Of a stretch of 64,000 nt of DNA, positions 7,538-15,737 are shown one piece after another. The notes beneath the pieces are model-generated. The model was not told where the DNA came from, ran no database searches, and worked only from the letters and a program-made list of their open reading frames with translations. A program made the translations under genes and the position numbers. The DNA is from Streptomyces flaveolus (GTDB lineage Bacteria > Actinomycetota > Actinomycetes > Streptomycetales > Streptomycetaceae), in NCBI RefSeq assembly GCF_000716535.1, contig NZ_JNWV01000020.1, forward strand, positions 284,853-348,852, in the 5' to 3' direction. The number at the start of each line of letters is the position of its first letter. The first letter of the stretch is position 1.

Positions 7538-8461
7538 ATGACCAGCCACACCTCCCCCAGCCTCGCCGACGCCCTCGCCACCGGGACGGTCGTGCTCGAC
7601 GGCGGCATGTCCAACCAGCTCGAGGCGGCCGGGCACGACCTCGGCGACGAGCTGTGGTCGGCGCGGCTGCTCGCCGAGCGGCCCGACGCGGTCACCGAGG
7701 CCCACCTCGCCTACTTCCTGGCGGGCGCGAGCGTGGCCATCACGGCCAGCTACCAGGCCACCTTCGAGGGGTTCGGCAAGCGTGGCATCGGCCGCGAGGA
7801 AGCCGCGCGGCTGCTCGGCCTCAGCGTGGAACTGGCCCGTACGGCGGCCCGGCGGGCGGCGGACGCGGGCAGCGAGCGCCCGCTGTGGGTGGCCGCTTCC
7901 GTCGGCCCCTACGGGGCGATGCTCGCGGACGGCTCCGAGTACCGGGGCCGGTACGGGCTGAGCGTGGCCGAGCTGGAGCGGTTCCACCGGCCCCGGATCG
8001 AGGTGCTGGCCGCCGCCGAGCCGGACGTCCTGGCGCTGGAGACCGTCCCGGACGCCGACGAGGCCGCCGCGCTGCTGCGGGCGGTGCGGGGGCTGGGGGT
8101 GCCGGCCTGGCTGTCGTACACCGTCGAGGGCCTGCGGACGCGGGCCGGGCAGCCCCTGGAGGAGGCGTTCGGCCTCGCCGCCGATGCCGACGAGGTGATC
8201 GCGGTCGGCGTCAACTGCTGTGCGCCGGAGGATGTGCCGGGCGCGGTGGAGATCGCGGCGCGTGTGACCGGCAAGCCGGTCGTGGTGTACCCCAACAGCG
8301 GGGAGGCCTGGGACGCCCGGGCACGGACCTGGCGCGGGCGCACCACGTTCGGCGCCGAGCAGGTCAAGGCGTGGCGGGAGGCGGGAGCACGATTGATCGG
8401 AGGGTGCTGCCGGGTGGGGCCGGAGGCGATCGCGGGGATCGCCGGGGCGCTCGCCGCGTAG
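7538..8461 (+). CDS. mmuM: Homocysteine S-methyltransferase
   Basis: A 307-aa enzyme transferring a methyl group from S-methylmethionine (or SAM) to homocysteine, giving methionine. It has the opening motif VVLDGGMSNQLEAAG, ETVPDADEA in the middle, and the zinc ligands in GVNCCAPEDV and in the C-terminal GGCCRVGPEAI. Full length for the MmuM/YagD family. It starts at ATG 7538 with a -10 box 7 nt upstream and no SD, so it is probably leaderless. It stands alone, divergent from the GH43 gene. Confidence 0.92.
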   Translation: MTSHTSPSLADALATGTVVLDGGMSNQLEAAGHDLGDELWSARLLAERPDAVTEAHLAYFLAGASVAITASYQATFEGFGKRGIGREEAARLLGLSVELARTAARRAADAGSERPLWVAASVGPYGAMLADGSEYRGRYGLSVAELERFHRPRIEVLAAAEPDVLALETVPDADEAAALLRAVRGLGVPAWLSYTVEGLRTRAGQPLEEAFGLAADADEVIAVGVNCCAPEDVPGAVEIAARVTGKPVVVYPNSGEAWDARARTWRGRTTFGAEQVKAWREAGARLIGGCCRVGPEAIAGIAGALAA

Positions 8462-8500
8462 GGGCGGGCCGGGCCGGTCGCTGCCGCGCCGGGGCCGGAG

Positions 8501-8530
8501 CCGTCTTGGAGAAGGCTTCGGCGAAGACGG
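8501..8530. terminator. Hairpin between mmuM and the bacteriocin operon
   Basis: CCGTCTT (8501-8507) pairs with AAGACGG (8524-8530) around a 16-nt loop that itself contains GAAGGCTTC. It sits 40 nt after the mmuM stop, and convergent transcription arrives from the bacteriocin operon. There is no U tract, as is usual in Streptomyces. The rest of 8462-8706 shows nothing else I can name. Confidence 0.4.
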
Positions 8531-8706
8531 ACTGCGGGCCGGCCGCCGGTCCGCCGGCAGCGACGCGTCCGCTGCCGGGCACGCGTGTGCGGTGCGGATT
8601 CGGTGGCGGCGGCCGGCGGGTGAGGCGGGCGGACCGGACCGGTGACCGGCGACTCACGCCGCCCGGCCGGGCGCCGCACCGCCCCTCGGGCGACCGGGCG
8701 GGACGC

Positions 8707-8832
8707 TCAGAAGATCCTCGCCCCGATCCGCCCGAGGATGGTGAAGGCGTGTGTGCCGTAGACGGCGAAGACCGCGATGGCGGCGAGGGCGACCAGGGCG
8801 AGGGGAGCGGCCCAGGTGAGACGGATCTTCAT
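8707..8832 (-). CDS. 41-aa single-span membrane peptide of the bacteriocin operon
   Basis: MKIRLTWAAPLALVALAAIA then FAVYGTHAFTILGRIGARIF: a short positively charged N-terminus, one hydrophobic span (residues ~8-25) and an amphipathic, basic C-terminal tail. ATG 8832 overlaps the stop of the ABC ATPase gene by 4 nt (ATGA), so it is translationally coupled and likely a real last gene of the operon. I do not recognise the family. Possible roles are an immunity peptide, a small subunit of the export complex, or a second bacteriocin-like peptide. Confidence 0.6.
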   Translation of the reverse strand: MKIRLTWAAPLALVALAAIAVFAVYGTHAFTILGRIGARIF

Positions 8833-9497
8833 GCGAGCTGCCTTCCTTTCACAGGTTCGGGTCGGGTCGTGCTTCCGACGGTCAGAACGGTGTCGCAGCG
8901 GTCGCGGACCGCGTCGTTGTGGGTGGCGATGACGACGGCGCAGCCGTCCTCGCTCATCGTGCGCAGGATGTCGACGACCAGGGTGGTGTTGTCGTGGTCG
9001 AGCGCGCCGGTGGGCTCGTCGGCCAGGACGAGGGCGGGCTGCTTGACGATGAGGCGGGCCAGGGCGACGCGCTGCTGTTCGCCACCGCTGAGCCGGTGCA
9101 CCTGTTCCTTCTCCCGGCCTGCCAGCCCGACGCGGTCGAGCGCGTCGGCGACGGTCGGAGCGTTCGCCCTCTTCCGCCGTGGCCTCATGGCGACTTCCAG
9201 GTTGGCGGCGACGCTCGCGTTCTCGATCAGGGCGTAGTTCTGGAAGAGGTAGCCGAGGACGTCGCGCCGGTAGTGACGGGCGGCGCGCGGGCCGAAGCCC
9301 GTGATGTCCCGGCCCTCGTGGCGGATCGCGCCGGAGCTCGGGGTGTCGAGAAGGCCGAGGCAGTTCAGCAGCGTCGACTTGCCGGAGCCGCTCGGCCCGA
9401 CCAGCGCCAGCAACTGGCCTCCCCGAACGGTGAATTCGAGGCCGGACCACAGGGTACGCGGGCCGTAGGACTTGCGCAGGTTCTCAATCTCGATCAC
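8829..9497 (-). CDS. Bacteriocin-type ABC transporter ATP-binding protein (lactococcin 972 group)
   Basis: A 222-aa ABC ATPase of the MacB/LolD size class: Walker A GPSGSGKST (~34-42), signature LSGGEQQRVALARL, Walker B LVLADEPTGALD and H-loop ATHND. GTG 9497 follows GGAG with 7-nt spacing. It lies 28 nt downstream of the large DUF1430-type membrane protein and in the same operon as a lactococcin-972-like peptide, so it is taken as the energy unit of the export/immunity complex named the lactococcin 972 group in annotation families. Confidence 0.85.
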   Translation of the reverse strand: MIEIENLRKSYGPRTLWSGLEFTVRGGQLLALVGPSGSGKSTLLNCLGLLDTPSSGAIRHEGRDITGFGPRAARHYRRDVLGYLFQNYALIENASVAANLEVAMRPRRKRANAPTVADALDRVGLAGREKEQVHRLSGGEQQRVALARLIVKQPALVLADEPTGALDHDNTTLVVDILRTMSEDGCAVVIATHNDAVRDRCDTVLTVGSTTRPEPVKGRQLA

Positions 9498-9525
9498 GAG
9501 GTGGCTCCGATGGGACGGTGGCGGG

Positions 9526-11616
9526 TCACGACTCTGCCGCCCCTTCCTTGACGATCCGACGGTGGAAGAAGGCCAGGGCCGCGAGCACCGCGGCGATCTC
9601 TACGGCGACGAGTCCGGCGTTGGCGCCGAGGTCGAGGCCGGTGATGTGGACGGGTTCCGCGGGCGGTTTGAGGCCGGTTCTCCGGTACTCCTCCAGCTCC
9701 TGGTTCTGCCACCACACCTGGAAGGGCACCCATACGGCGAGGAGGACGGCCAGCAGCCCCTCGACGCCCAGGAGCGCACGGTGCGTGGCCGTGAACCGCC
9801 AGCCGCTGATGTACCGGGCGAAGATGGTCTGCGCGTTCTTCCGCGAGTGGACGATGCAGACCCCGACTCCGGTGATGAGCAGCACCACGACCGCCACGGC
9901 CAGGTTGAACAACTGGAGCCGGAAGTCGGCGACGAGGTCGCGGAGCTTGAGGGCCGCGTTCTGTCCGACCGGACTCATCCCGGTGACGTAGGTCTGCAGA
10001 TGGTGCTCGGCGATCCCGTCCGTCACGTCGTCCGGGTTCTTGAAGACGAGACTCTGCTGGGAGGCGTAGGCGACGTAGCCCCGGTTGCTCAGGGAGGGCG
10101 AGCCGTCGGGGAAGACGACGACCACCGGGTCGGTGACGAACGACTCGTCCGCGTCGGGGTTGGTCATGGCCTGGAGCCGGCCCCGGGGGTTGTAGGTGAA
10201 CAGTCGCTGGCCGTCCTGGGCCCGCAGAGCCGTCACCCGCTCGGCCGGGATCGCCTCCGGGCGGCTCGGGTTCAGCAGTTCCGGGACCGAGGCGGCGAGA
10301 CGGTCGGTGTACCGGTCGAGGTCCGCGGGGACGAGCAGTCTCACCCGGGCCTGGTCGGCCGTGGTCGCGGGGACCCGCCGCCCCGCGGCGTCGAGCACGG
10401 GCTGTGCCGCGAGATAGGACTGGTTGACGATCAGCAGGTCGCGGTCCGGGAGGCCGGCCAGGTCGCCCAGGTGCCGGAGCCTGCGGTGCCCGGCGACGAT
10501 GATCTGCCCGTCCCCGTCGGCCTCGCGGAGCCAGCCGCCCACCTTCTCGTCCAGGACTTCGAAGGCGCCCTCGCTCGCCGTGCTGCCGTTGAGGGCGATC
10601 GCGGTCGTGTCGCCGATGTTCCGGTACGTCTCGATGCTGGCTTCCCGGCTCGCGATGTTCTGACCGGCCATGACGACGTCGCCGGCGATGCTCACCGCGA
10701 GCAGGAGGGCGGGGATCCGTACCAGATAGGTGCTCATCGCGGCGGTCCGGGCCGGGAGTTCGCCCTTCAGCGCGCGCAGCAGTCCGGTCTGGGAGGTGAG
10801 CTGGAGCGTGATCGCGTGCACGGCGACGGAGACGAGACCGAGGACGGCGGCGAGACCCAGGGCGACGAGGGTGAAGACGCCGATCCAGGCCAGTCCGTTG
10901 TAGAGGCCGAGCAGCAGCAGAACCAGGGCGGTCACCCCGCCGAAGGCCGCCGCCCAGAAGGTGGCCAGTTGCCGCAGGTCCCGCAGCAGTATCTGCCCGA
11001 ACGACCTGCCCTGGAGGCGCTGCACCCCGTATCCCTTGGCGCTGAGCATGACGCCGGCGCCCGTCATCGTCACGACGGCGAGGGTGACGACGAAGAAGGA
11101 GCGGAGCAGGGCGCTGTCGGAGTAGGCCGGGGTGAGCTGCCCGAGCGAGTAGGGGCGGTAGGGCGCCGCCTCGAACCCGAGATCCGTGAACGTCCGGACC
11201 AGTTCGTCGACGTCCCGGTCCGAGCCGAACACGTAGTAGTAGCCACGCGGGTCGCGGTTGCCCAGCTCGGCGACGGGGTGCACGTCGGTGCGGTAGTCGC
11301 GGTCGAAGGCGGGGTAACCGTCGCGCAGCCAGTCGGAGTGGGGTCCGCCGGGGGCCAGATAGAGATGCCGACGGCTGTACGGCTCCTTGAGGTCGGGGGT
11401 CTCGCGCGCGACCGTCGCCTGGTGGGACTGGGCGAACTCGGCCAGGACACGGGTGACGTGCGCCCCGCTGGTCTCCCCCTTGGTGTCCGTCACCCAGACG
11501 ACGGCCGTGTGCCCCATGACCCAGCGTCCGTCGAGGTCTCGGAGGAACAGGAAGGAGAGCACTGCGGAGAACGCCAGTACGGCGGCGTGAACGAACTTGA
11601 TACTTCGGTGCAGCAT
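9526..11616 (-). CDS. Bacteriocin-associated integral membrane protein (DUF1430-like)
   Basis: A 696-aa membrane protein. One N-terminal span (~8-26) is followed by an extracytoplasmic region, then a block of spans at ~165-320 ('FFVVTLAVVTMTGAGV', 'FWAAAFGGVTALVLLLLGL', 'WIGVFTLVALGLAAVL', 'ALLLAVSIAGDVVMA'). A second large extracellular domain (~325-555) is followed by FtsX/MacB-like C-terminal spans ('FNLAVAVVVLLITGVGV', 'LAVLLAVWVPFQ', final helix ~675-690). This is the architecture of the lactococcin-972-associated membrane protein that pairs with the ABC ATPase. It probably exports the bacteriocin or protects the producer. Confidence 0.82.
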   Translation of the reverse strand: MLHRSIKFVHAAVLAFSAVLSFLFLRDLDGRWVMGHTAVVWVTDTKGETSGAHVTRVLAEFAQSHQATVARETPDLKEPYSRRHLYLAPGGPHSDWLRDGYPAFDRDYRTDVHPVAELGNRDPRGYYYVFGSDRDVDELVRTFTDLGFEAAPYRPYSLGQLTPAYSDSALLRSFFVVTLAVVTMTGAGVMLSAKGYGVQRLQGRSFGQILLRDLRQLATFWAAAFGGVTALVLLLLGLYNGLAWIGVFTLVALGLAAVLGLVSVAVHAITLQLTSQTGLLRALKGELPARTAAMSTYLVRIPALLLAVSIAGDVVMAGQNIASREASIETYRNIGDTTAIALNGSTASEGAFEVLDEKVGGWLREADGDGQIIVAGHRRLRHLGDLAGLPDRDLLIVNQSYLAAQPVLDAAGRRVPATTADQARVRLLVPADLDRYTDRLAASVPELLNPSRPEAIPAERVTALRAQDGQRLFTYNPRGRLQAMTNPDADESFVTDPVVVVFPDGSPSLSNRGYVAYASQQSLVFKNPDDVTDGIAEHHLQTYVTGMSPVGQNAALKLRDLVADFRLQLFNLAVAVVVLLITGVGVCIVHSRKNAQTIFARYISGWRFTATHRALLGVEGLLAVLLAVWVPFQVWWQNQELEEYRRTGLKPPAEPVHITGLDLGANAGLVAVEIAAVLAALAFFHRRIVKEGAAES

Positions 11617-11672
11617 CGACGACCCAGATCGGGGAGCGCAGCTCCGGGAGGGCAGAACGGGCAGGGAGTGGA

Positions 11673-11710
11673 CCGCCCGCGGGGAGACATGGCATTCTCT
11701 CCGCGGGCGG
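11673..11710 (-). terminator. Hairpin between bacteriocin gene and membrane-protein gene
   Basis: CCGCCCGCGG (11673-11682) and CCGCGGGCGG (11701-11710) form a perfect 10-bp stem, extended by GGAGA/TCTCT with a small bulge. In the 142-nt gap of the operon it would act as a partial terminator or RNA stabiliser, keeping bacteriocin mRNA above that of the membrane protein. Confidence 0.5.
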
Positions 11711-11758
11711 AGGCGCTCACCTCACCACGAGGGACAGGGGCTCATCGGCCCCGGTGGG

Positions 11759-12049
11759 TCAGCAGCTCGTCTTGTAGTACGTCTTGTTGCCGTACAGCGC
11801 AGCGTCGGCCTGGGTGATGCTCCAGTTGCCCGCGCTCGCCTCGTCGGTGTCGATGTACTCACCGACGGACGTCGAGCCGTGGCACCGGCTGGACAGGTAG
11901 TAGTCCGACCACACGTACGAGGTGCCGGCTCCGTGGTCCCAGGTGCCACCCTCCGCCGGGTAGGAGATGGTGGCCAGGGCCGGCGTGGCACCGGCGATGA
12001 CGAGGGCACCGGCGGCAATCGCGACCTTCAGGCTGCGCTTGGTCTTCAC
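11759..12049 (-). CDS. Lactococcin 972-family bacteriocin precursor
   Basis: A 96-aa secreted peptide. GTG 12049 (VKTKRSLK...) is chosen because GGAGAGAGAGAAG lies 6 nt before it; ATG 12070 would add 7 residues. Residues 1-26 are a Sec signal ending TPALA. The mature part begins near TISYPAEGG and has the family hallmarks GGTWDHG, a Trp-Ser-x-Tyr-Tyr segment, RCHGSTS and an aromatic C-terminus ending KTSC. Lactococcin 972 blocks septum formation by binding lipid II; the same target is assumed from the family only. Two cysteines (in SRCHG and the last residue) may form a disulfide, whereas lactococcin 972 itself has none as I recall. Confidence 0.85.
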   Translation of the reverse strand: MKTKRSLKVAIAAGALVIAGATPALATISYPAEGGTWDHGAGTSYVWSDYYLSSRCHGSTSVGEYIDTDEASAGNWSITQADAALYGNKTYYKTSC

Positions 12050-12084
12050 AGGGATCTTCTCTCTCTCCATGACATGATCTCGCC

Positions 12085-12128
12085 TTTGGCTTGATATGGG
12101 CCTTGTTTGGCTTGATCTTGATCTTGAT
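12085..12128 (-). repeat. Direct repeats upstream of the bacteriocin gene
   Basis: TTTGGCTTGAT occurs at 12085-12095 and again at 12106-12116, exactly 21 bp (two helical turns) apart. From 12111 the hexamer CTTGAT is repeated three times in a row (12111-12128). Read on the coding strand these are ATCAAG boxes lying in the 5' leader, between the promoter and the SD. The phasing suggests protein binding; a response-regulator-type site or an RNA element is possible. Confidence 0.55.
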
Positions 12129-12136
12129 CGAGCAGG

Positions 12137-12165
12137 ACTCTCCCAAGGACCTAAAGGTCTGTCAA
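12137..12165 (-). promoter_or_regulatory. Candidate promoter of the bacteriocin operon
   Basis: On the minus strand TTGACA (complement of 12160-12165) is a perfect -35 hexamer, followed after 17 bp by GAGAGT (12137-12142), a poor -10. The spacer carries the inverted repeat GACCT-TT-AGGTC. A transcript from here would have an ~80-nt leader containing the ATCAAG boxes. Confidence 0.4.
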
Positions 12166-12320
12166 GTTTTCGGTAATACAACGGACTTGGAGCCCAAAAG
12201 GTGCTTAGCGATCTTCACAAGGGCTGCACATCTGACGGCCCGTCACCGGCGGGAGAAGAGGTCGCGGACAGCCGTGCTCACGGGAGCAACCGCTGCGGCA
12301 GGCACGGTTCTTGAACGCCG

Positions 12321-13889
12321 TCAGCGGCGCCGGGCCGCCACCGAGCGCCGCAGACGCCGTACCGCTGCCGCCAGCTCGGCCCCCGGCGCCCGGACCTCGG
12401 ACGCGGGGCCGGGCTCCGGGACGGTGCGGGCCGCCGGCCAGAGGCCGATCTCCGCGTCCCGTGGACCGTGCGCGGTACGCGGCACTCCGTCGCCGAAGAC
12501 CCGCACCGGGTGGGTCGCGTCCCAGGCCGCCCAGCCGGGGTCCCCGGTCGTCACGAACCGCACCCAGGCGGTGTGCATCGCGTCGGCCAGCTCCTGCGGG
12601 GCGCCCTCACCGGCCAGCTTCCGCGACTCGGGCACGTCCCCGCTGTCGAAGACGAACCCCAGCTCCAGGGCATGGCAGGCACCGAGGCCGGGCAACCGGG
12701 AGGGCCACGCGAACTCGTACAGGTGACTGGCGCCGGGGCGGGCGTCGGCGATCCGGTGCAGCGGCACCCGAAGCAGGTGGTCGGTGACCATCTGGCCGAC
12801 GATCTCGGCGGTCCCGGCGTCCGGATGCAGCGCCCGGTAGCCGCGCGGTATCTCGTGCCCGGCGTGGCAGCGGGCCATCGCCCCGGCCAGGGCGACCGCG
12901 CCGAGCCGGTCGACGTGCTCCAGCAGTCCCCCGGGCACCAGCCACAGCCGGTACTCGTCCCGGGTCCACCCCATGAGCAGTTCGACGTCCGGGGCGGCGG
13001 CGCCTTCGGTCAGCGCCTTCAACGGGTCGCCGGGCACGAGGTCGCCGTCCACGACGATGCCGAACCCGGGTCCGCCCAGCACCGGGCTGCTGAGCCGTCC
13101 GACCTCGGCCTGTGTGCGCAGCAGCAGTTCACGGTCGACCGCCGCGAACGCCTCGGCGGTGGCGGGGATCTTCAGCCGGGCGGCCATCCGGCGCACCATC
13201 CGCCGCACCTTGTCCCGCTCGCAGACCTCGGGCGCGCCGCTCTGCAGGACCGCCCGCCGGACCAGGCCGCGCGTCTGGGGCGCGGCGAGGAGGACGCCTG
13301 CGCTGATGGCCCCGGCCGACTGGCCGCACAGGGTGATCCGGCCGGGGTCGCCGCCGAAGGCCTCGATCGTCTCGTGCACCCAGCGCAGCGCGGCGAGCTG
13401 GTCGCGCAGGCCGGGGTTCGGGGGCGCGTCGGGGAACAGTCCGTAGCCCTCCACCCCCAGACGGTAGTTGACCGAGACGCAGACGACCCCGTCGCGGGCG
13501 AAGGTGCTGCCGTCGTACACGGGCACCGCCGAGGAACCCCTGGTCAGCGCGCCGCCGTGCAGCCAGACCAGCACCGGGAGCCGGGCGCCGGGGCCCGGCT
13601 CGGGGGTCCAGACGTTCAGGTTGAGGCAGTCGTCGCCGGGGATCACGGGGTCGGACAGGTACTGGGCGAACGCCTCGGAGTACGGCGGCTTCGGCGCGGT
13701 CGGCCCGAAGGCGCCGGCGTCCCGGACCCCGTCCCAGGGCTCGGGCGGCCGGGGCGGGCGGAACCGCAGGGGGCCGAAGGGCGGGGCGGCGTACGGGATG
13801 CCCCGGAAGACCGCGATCCCCCGCTCGTACCTGCCGCGTACGGCCCCGTGGGGCGTTTCGACCACGGGGCCCGTCCGGTCTGCCGCCAT
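12321..13889 (-). CDS. Type B carboxylesterase/lipase family protein
   Basis: A 522-aa carboxylesterase. The N-terminus VVETPHGAVRG-YERGIAVFRGIPYAAPP is typical, followed by DDCLNLNVWTP, the oxyanion HGG in LVWLHGGALTRGS, the nucleophile LCGQSAGA (Ser in GQSAG) and the late His in GACHALELGFVF. Length is right for para-nitrobenzyl-esterase-like enzymes; no signal peptide, so cytoplasmic. ATG 13889 is chosen (AAGGG/GGTGGG upstream); GTG 13910 is possible. It is divergent from a LacI-family gene that likely regulates it. A 91-bp fragment of a second copy lies at 15234-15324. Confidence 0.88.
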   Translation of the reverse strand: MAADRTGPVVETPHGAVRGRYERGIAVFRGIPYAAPPFGPLRFRPPRPPEPWDGVRDAGAFGPTAPKPPYSEAFAQYLSDPVIPGDDCLNLNVWTPEPGPGARLPVLVWLHGGALTRGSSAVPVYDGSTFARDGVVCVSVNYRLGVEGYGLFPDAPPNPGLRDQLAALRWVHETIEAFGGDPGRITLCGQSAGAISAGVLLAAPQTRGLVRRAVLQSGAPEVCERDKVRRMVRRMAARLKIPATAEAFAAVDRELLLRTQAEVGRLSSPVLGGPGFGIVVDGDLVPGDPLKALTEGAAAPDVELLMGWTRDEYRLWLVPGGLLEHVDRLGAVALAGAMARCHAGHEIPRGYRALHPDAGTAEIVGQMVTDHLLRVPLHRIADARPGASHLYEFAWPSRLPGLGACHALELGFVFDSGDVPESRKLAGEGAPQELADAMHTAWVRFVTTGDPGWAAWDATHPVRVFGDGVPRTAHGPRDAEIGLWPAARTVPEPGPASEVRAPGAELAAAVRRLRRSVAARRR

Positions 13890-14073
13890 CGCCCACCAGC
13901 CCTTCGCCACGTGCGCGTGCCGTGTTCATCCAGAGCACCACATCGCGCGGACCTATTCCGGTGCACAGGTCCTGGATGTGGGCTGTTCGGTGTACGGCGA
14001 GTTTCGAAAGTCCCCGTAGGCGCCATCCCGTGAATCCCCCTGTCTTCCCGCCGTCTTGACCCGCACCTATCGT

Positions 14074-14087
14074 AGGAAGCGCTTTCT
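14074..14087. promoter_or_regulatory. LacI/GalR-type operator candidate
   Basis: AGGAAGCGCTTTCT is a near-perfect palindrome around the central CG that LacI/GalR proteins prefer. It lies 82 bp before the LacI gene and ~185 bp before the divergent esterase. CCTA-TCG-TAGG (14067-14077) overlaps it. Probably the operator controlling both directions. Confidence 0.55.
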
Positions 14088-14169
14088 GCACCGTCGGTGA
14101 GCAGACCGCGGAAGCAGCGTTGGTCGCAACTTTCGATGGCCCACGGGCGGGCCGGAGAGGTGGTTCCCT

Positions 14170-15228
14170 ATGGTCCGTGCGGGGAGTGCGAGCGTGACGG
14201 CCGGGCCGACGCTGGCGGTGGTGGCCCGGGAGGCGGGCGTATCGGTGCCCACCGCGTCGAAGGTGGTCAACGGGCGCGAGGACGTGGCCCCCGAGACGCG
14301 CCGCCGGGTGACCGAGGTGCTCGACCGGCTCGGCTATGTGCGCCGCCCCCGCTTCGACGCGGCGAGGGCGCCGGGCCTGGTGGACCTGGTGCTGCCATCA
14401 CTGGAGAGTTCCTGGTCGGGTGCGGTGCTGCACGGGGTGGAGGCGGCGGCGTACGAGGCGGGCCTGGAGGTGGTCGTCTCGGCCGGCCCGGCCCGGTCCC
14501 CGGGCGCCCGCCCGGAGCGCGACTGGCTGGACAAGCTGACCGCGCGCGGCTCCTCGGGCGTGCTGGTCGACCTGGCGGAGCTGTCCCCGTCCCAGTACGC
14601 CTGGCTGGACCATCACCGCATCCCGTACGTGCTCATCGACCCGGCGCACGAGCCGCCGGCCGGCGTGGTGTCGGTCGGGGCGGCCAACTGGCAGGGCGGG
14701 GTGAGCGCTACCGAGCATCTGCTGGGGCTCGGGCACGAGCGGATCGCGGTGATGGCCGGGCACCGGCGGACGATGGCCGACGGCGCCCGGGTGGCCGGCT
14801 ACCGCTCGGCGCTCGCCTCCGCGGGAGTGCGGCACCGCGCCGAGTACGTGCGGCACGCGGGCCACGACGAGACCACCGCCCGGCTGCGCACCCACGAGCT
14901 GCTGGACCTGCCCGAACCGCCGACCGCGGTGTTCGTGTGCTCGGACCGGATGGCGTTCGGGGTGTACGCGGCGCTGGCCGAGCGGGAGTTGCGGGTGCCG
15001 GACGATGTGAGCGTGGTGGGTTTCGACGATCTGCCCGAGGCGCGCTGGGTCACCCCGGCGCTGACGACCGTACGCCAGCCGCTGGCCGAGATGGCCGCGA
15101 CGGCGCTGCGGCTGCTGGTGCGGATGATGCGGGGCGACAGCCCCGAGGGGACGCGGACGGAGCTGTCGACACGGCTGGTTCAGCGCGCGAGCACGGCCCC
15201 GCCCGCGAACCGCCCCGCCTCGACCTGA
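14170..15228 (+). CDS. LacI-family transcriptional regulator
   Basis: A 352-aa repressor. The N-terminal HTH and hinge read '[21 protein letters not shown]' then [22 protein letters not shown] periplasmic-binding-protein-like sensor domain follows (~60-335) with '[28 protein letters not shown]', '[17 protein letters not shown]' and '[25 protein letters not shown]', characteristic of the XylR/GalR side of the family. SD GGAGAGG 9 nt before ATG 14170. It is divergent from the carboxylesterase and presumably represses it and/or distant sugar genes; the effector is unknown. Confidence 0.9.
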   Translation: MVRAGSASVTAGPTLAVVAREAGVSVPTASKVVNGREDVAPETRRRVTEVLDRLGYVRRPRFDAARAPGLVDLVLPSLESSWSGAVLHGVEAAAYEAGLEVVVSAGPARSPGARPERDWLDKLTARGSSGVLVDLAELSPSQYAWLDHHRIPYVLIDPAHEPPAGVVSVGAANWQGGVSATEHLLGLGHERIAVMAGHRRTMADGARVAGYRSALASAGVRHRAEYVRHAGHDETTARLRTHELLDLPEPPTAVFVCSDRMAFGVYAALAERELRVPDDVSVVGFDDLPEARWVTPALTTVRQPLAEMAATALRLLVRMMRGDSPEGTRTELSTRLVQRASTAPPANRPAST

Positions 15229-15233
15229 ACATC

Positions 15234-15324
15234 CCCCGGCCGGGGCGACCGCGCCGAGCCTGTCTACGTGCTCCAGCAGTCCGCCGGGCACCGGCGACAG
15301 CCGGTACCCGTCCCGGGCGCACCC
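15234..15324 (-). pseudogene. Fragment of a second carboxylesterase gene
   Basis: These 91 bases align without gaps to 12881-12971 inside the carboxylesterase gene, with 9 mismatches by eye (~90% identity) and in the same orientation. They encode the VPGGLLEHVDRLGAV segment and stop abruptly 6 nt after the LacI stop codon. This looks like the remains of a duplicated esterase gene that once flanked the LacI gene on its other side. Confidence 0.6.
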
Positions 15325-15440
15325 CCGTGGACTTCACCGACCGGCCGGCTGCTCGCCGGACCGAGCGGCCAACTGCGCGAGGTCGGCAGCCGGTTCGGGC
15401 GCGGGAGGTGACCCTGCCCCGGGGAGGTCGTTTGCCGGGC

Positions 15441-15644
15441 ATGAAGCACTCCACGCGTATCGCCGCGGCCCTCTCCGTGGCCGCGGTCGCCCTGGTCACC
15501 GCCTACGGCACGGCCCATGCCGCCTGCCGCACCCTCGCCCCGGGACAGCAGCGCGCCACCGTGGCCTCCCCCGTCGACGAGCACGACCCGAAGGAGGACG
15601 TCGAACTCGACGAGAACGGCCGCCCCGACCTCAAGGAGGACTGA
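15441..15644 (+). CDS. 67-aa secreted peptide with acidic tail
   Basis: MKHSTRIAAALSVAAVALVT then AYGTAHA form a signal peptide cleaved near residue 28. The ~40-residue mature peptide has one Cys and ends in a run of Asp/Glu/Lys (DPKEDVELDENGRPDLKED). SD GGGGAGGTCG lies ~12 nt upstream of ATG 15441. Not a family I recognise. It is followed by a strong terminator, which supports its being a real transcription unit. Confidence 0.55.
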   Translation: MKHSTRIAAALSVAAVALVTAYGTAHAACRTLAPGQQRATVASPVDEHDPKEDVELDENGRPDLKED

Positions 15645-15680
15645 GTCCGGCGGCCGGCCGCCCGGAGCCGGTGACACGGT

Positions 15681-15719
15681 GACGGCCGGGCACCTCCCGC
15701 AGGGGGGTGCCCGGCCGTC
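15681..15719. terminator. Bidirectional terminator
   Basis: GACGGCCGGGCACC (15681-15694) and GGTGCCCGGCCGTC (15706-15719) form a perfect 14-bp stem with an 11-nt loop, between convergent genes ending at 15644 and 15738. Confidence 0.8.
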
Positions 15720-15737
15720 GTGTCGTCCGGTGGTCGC

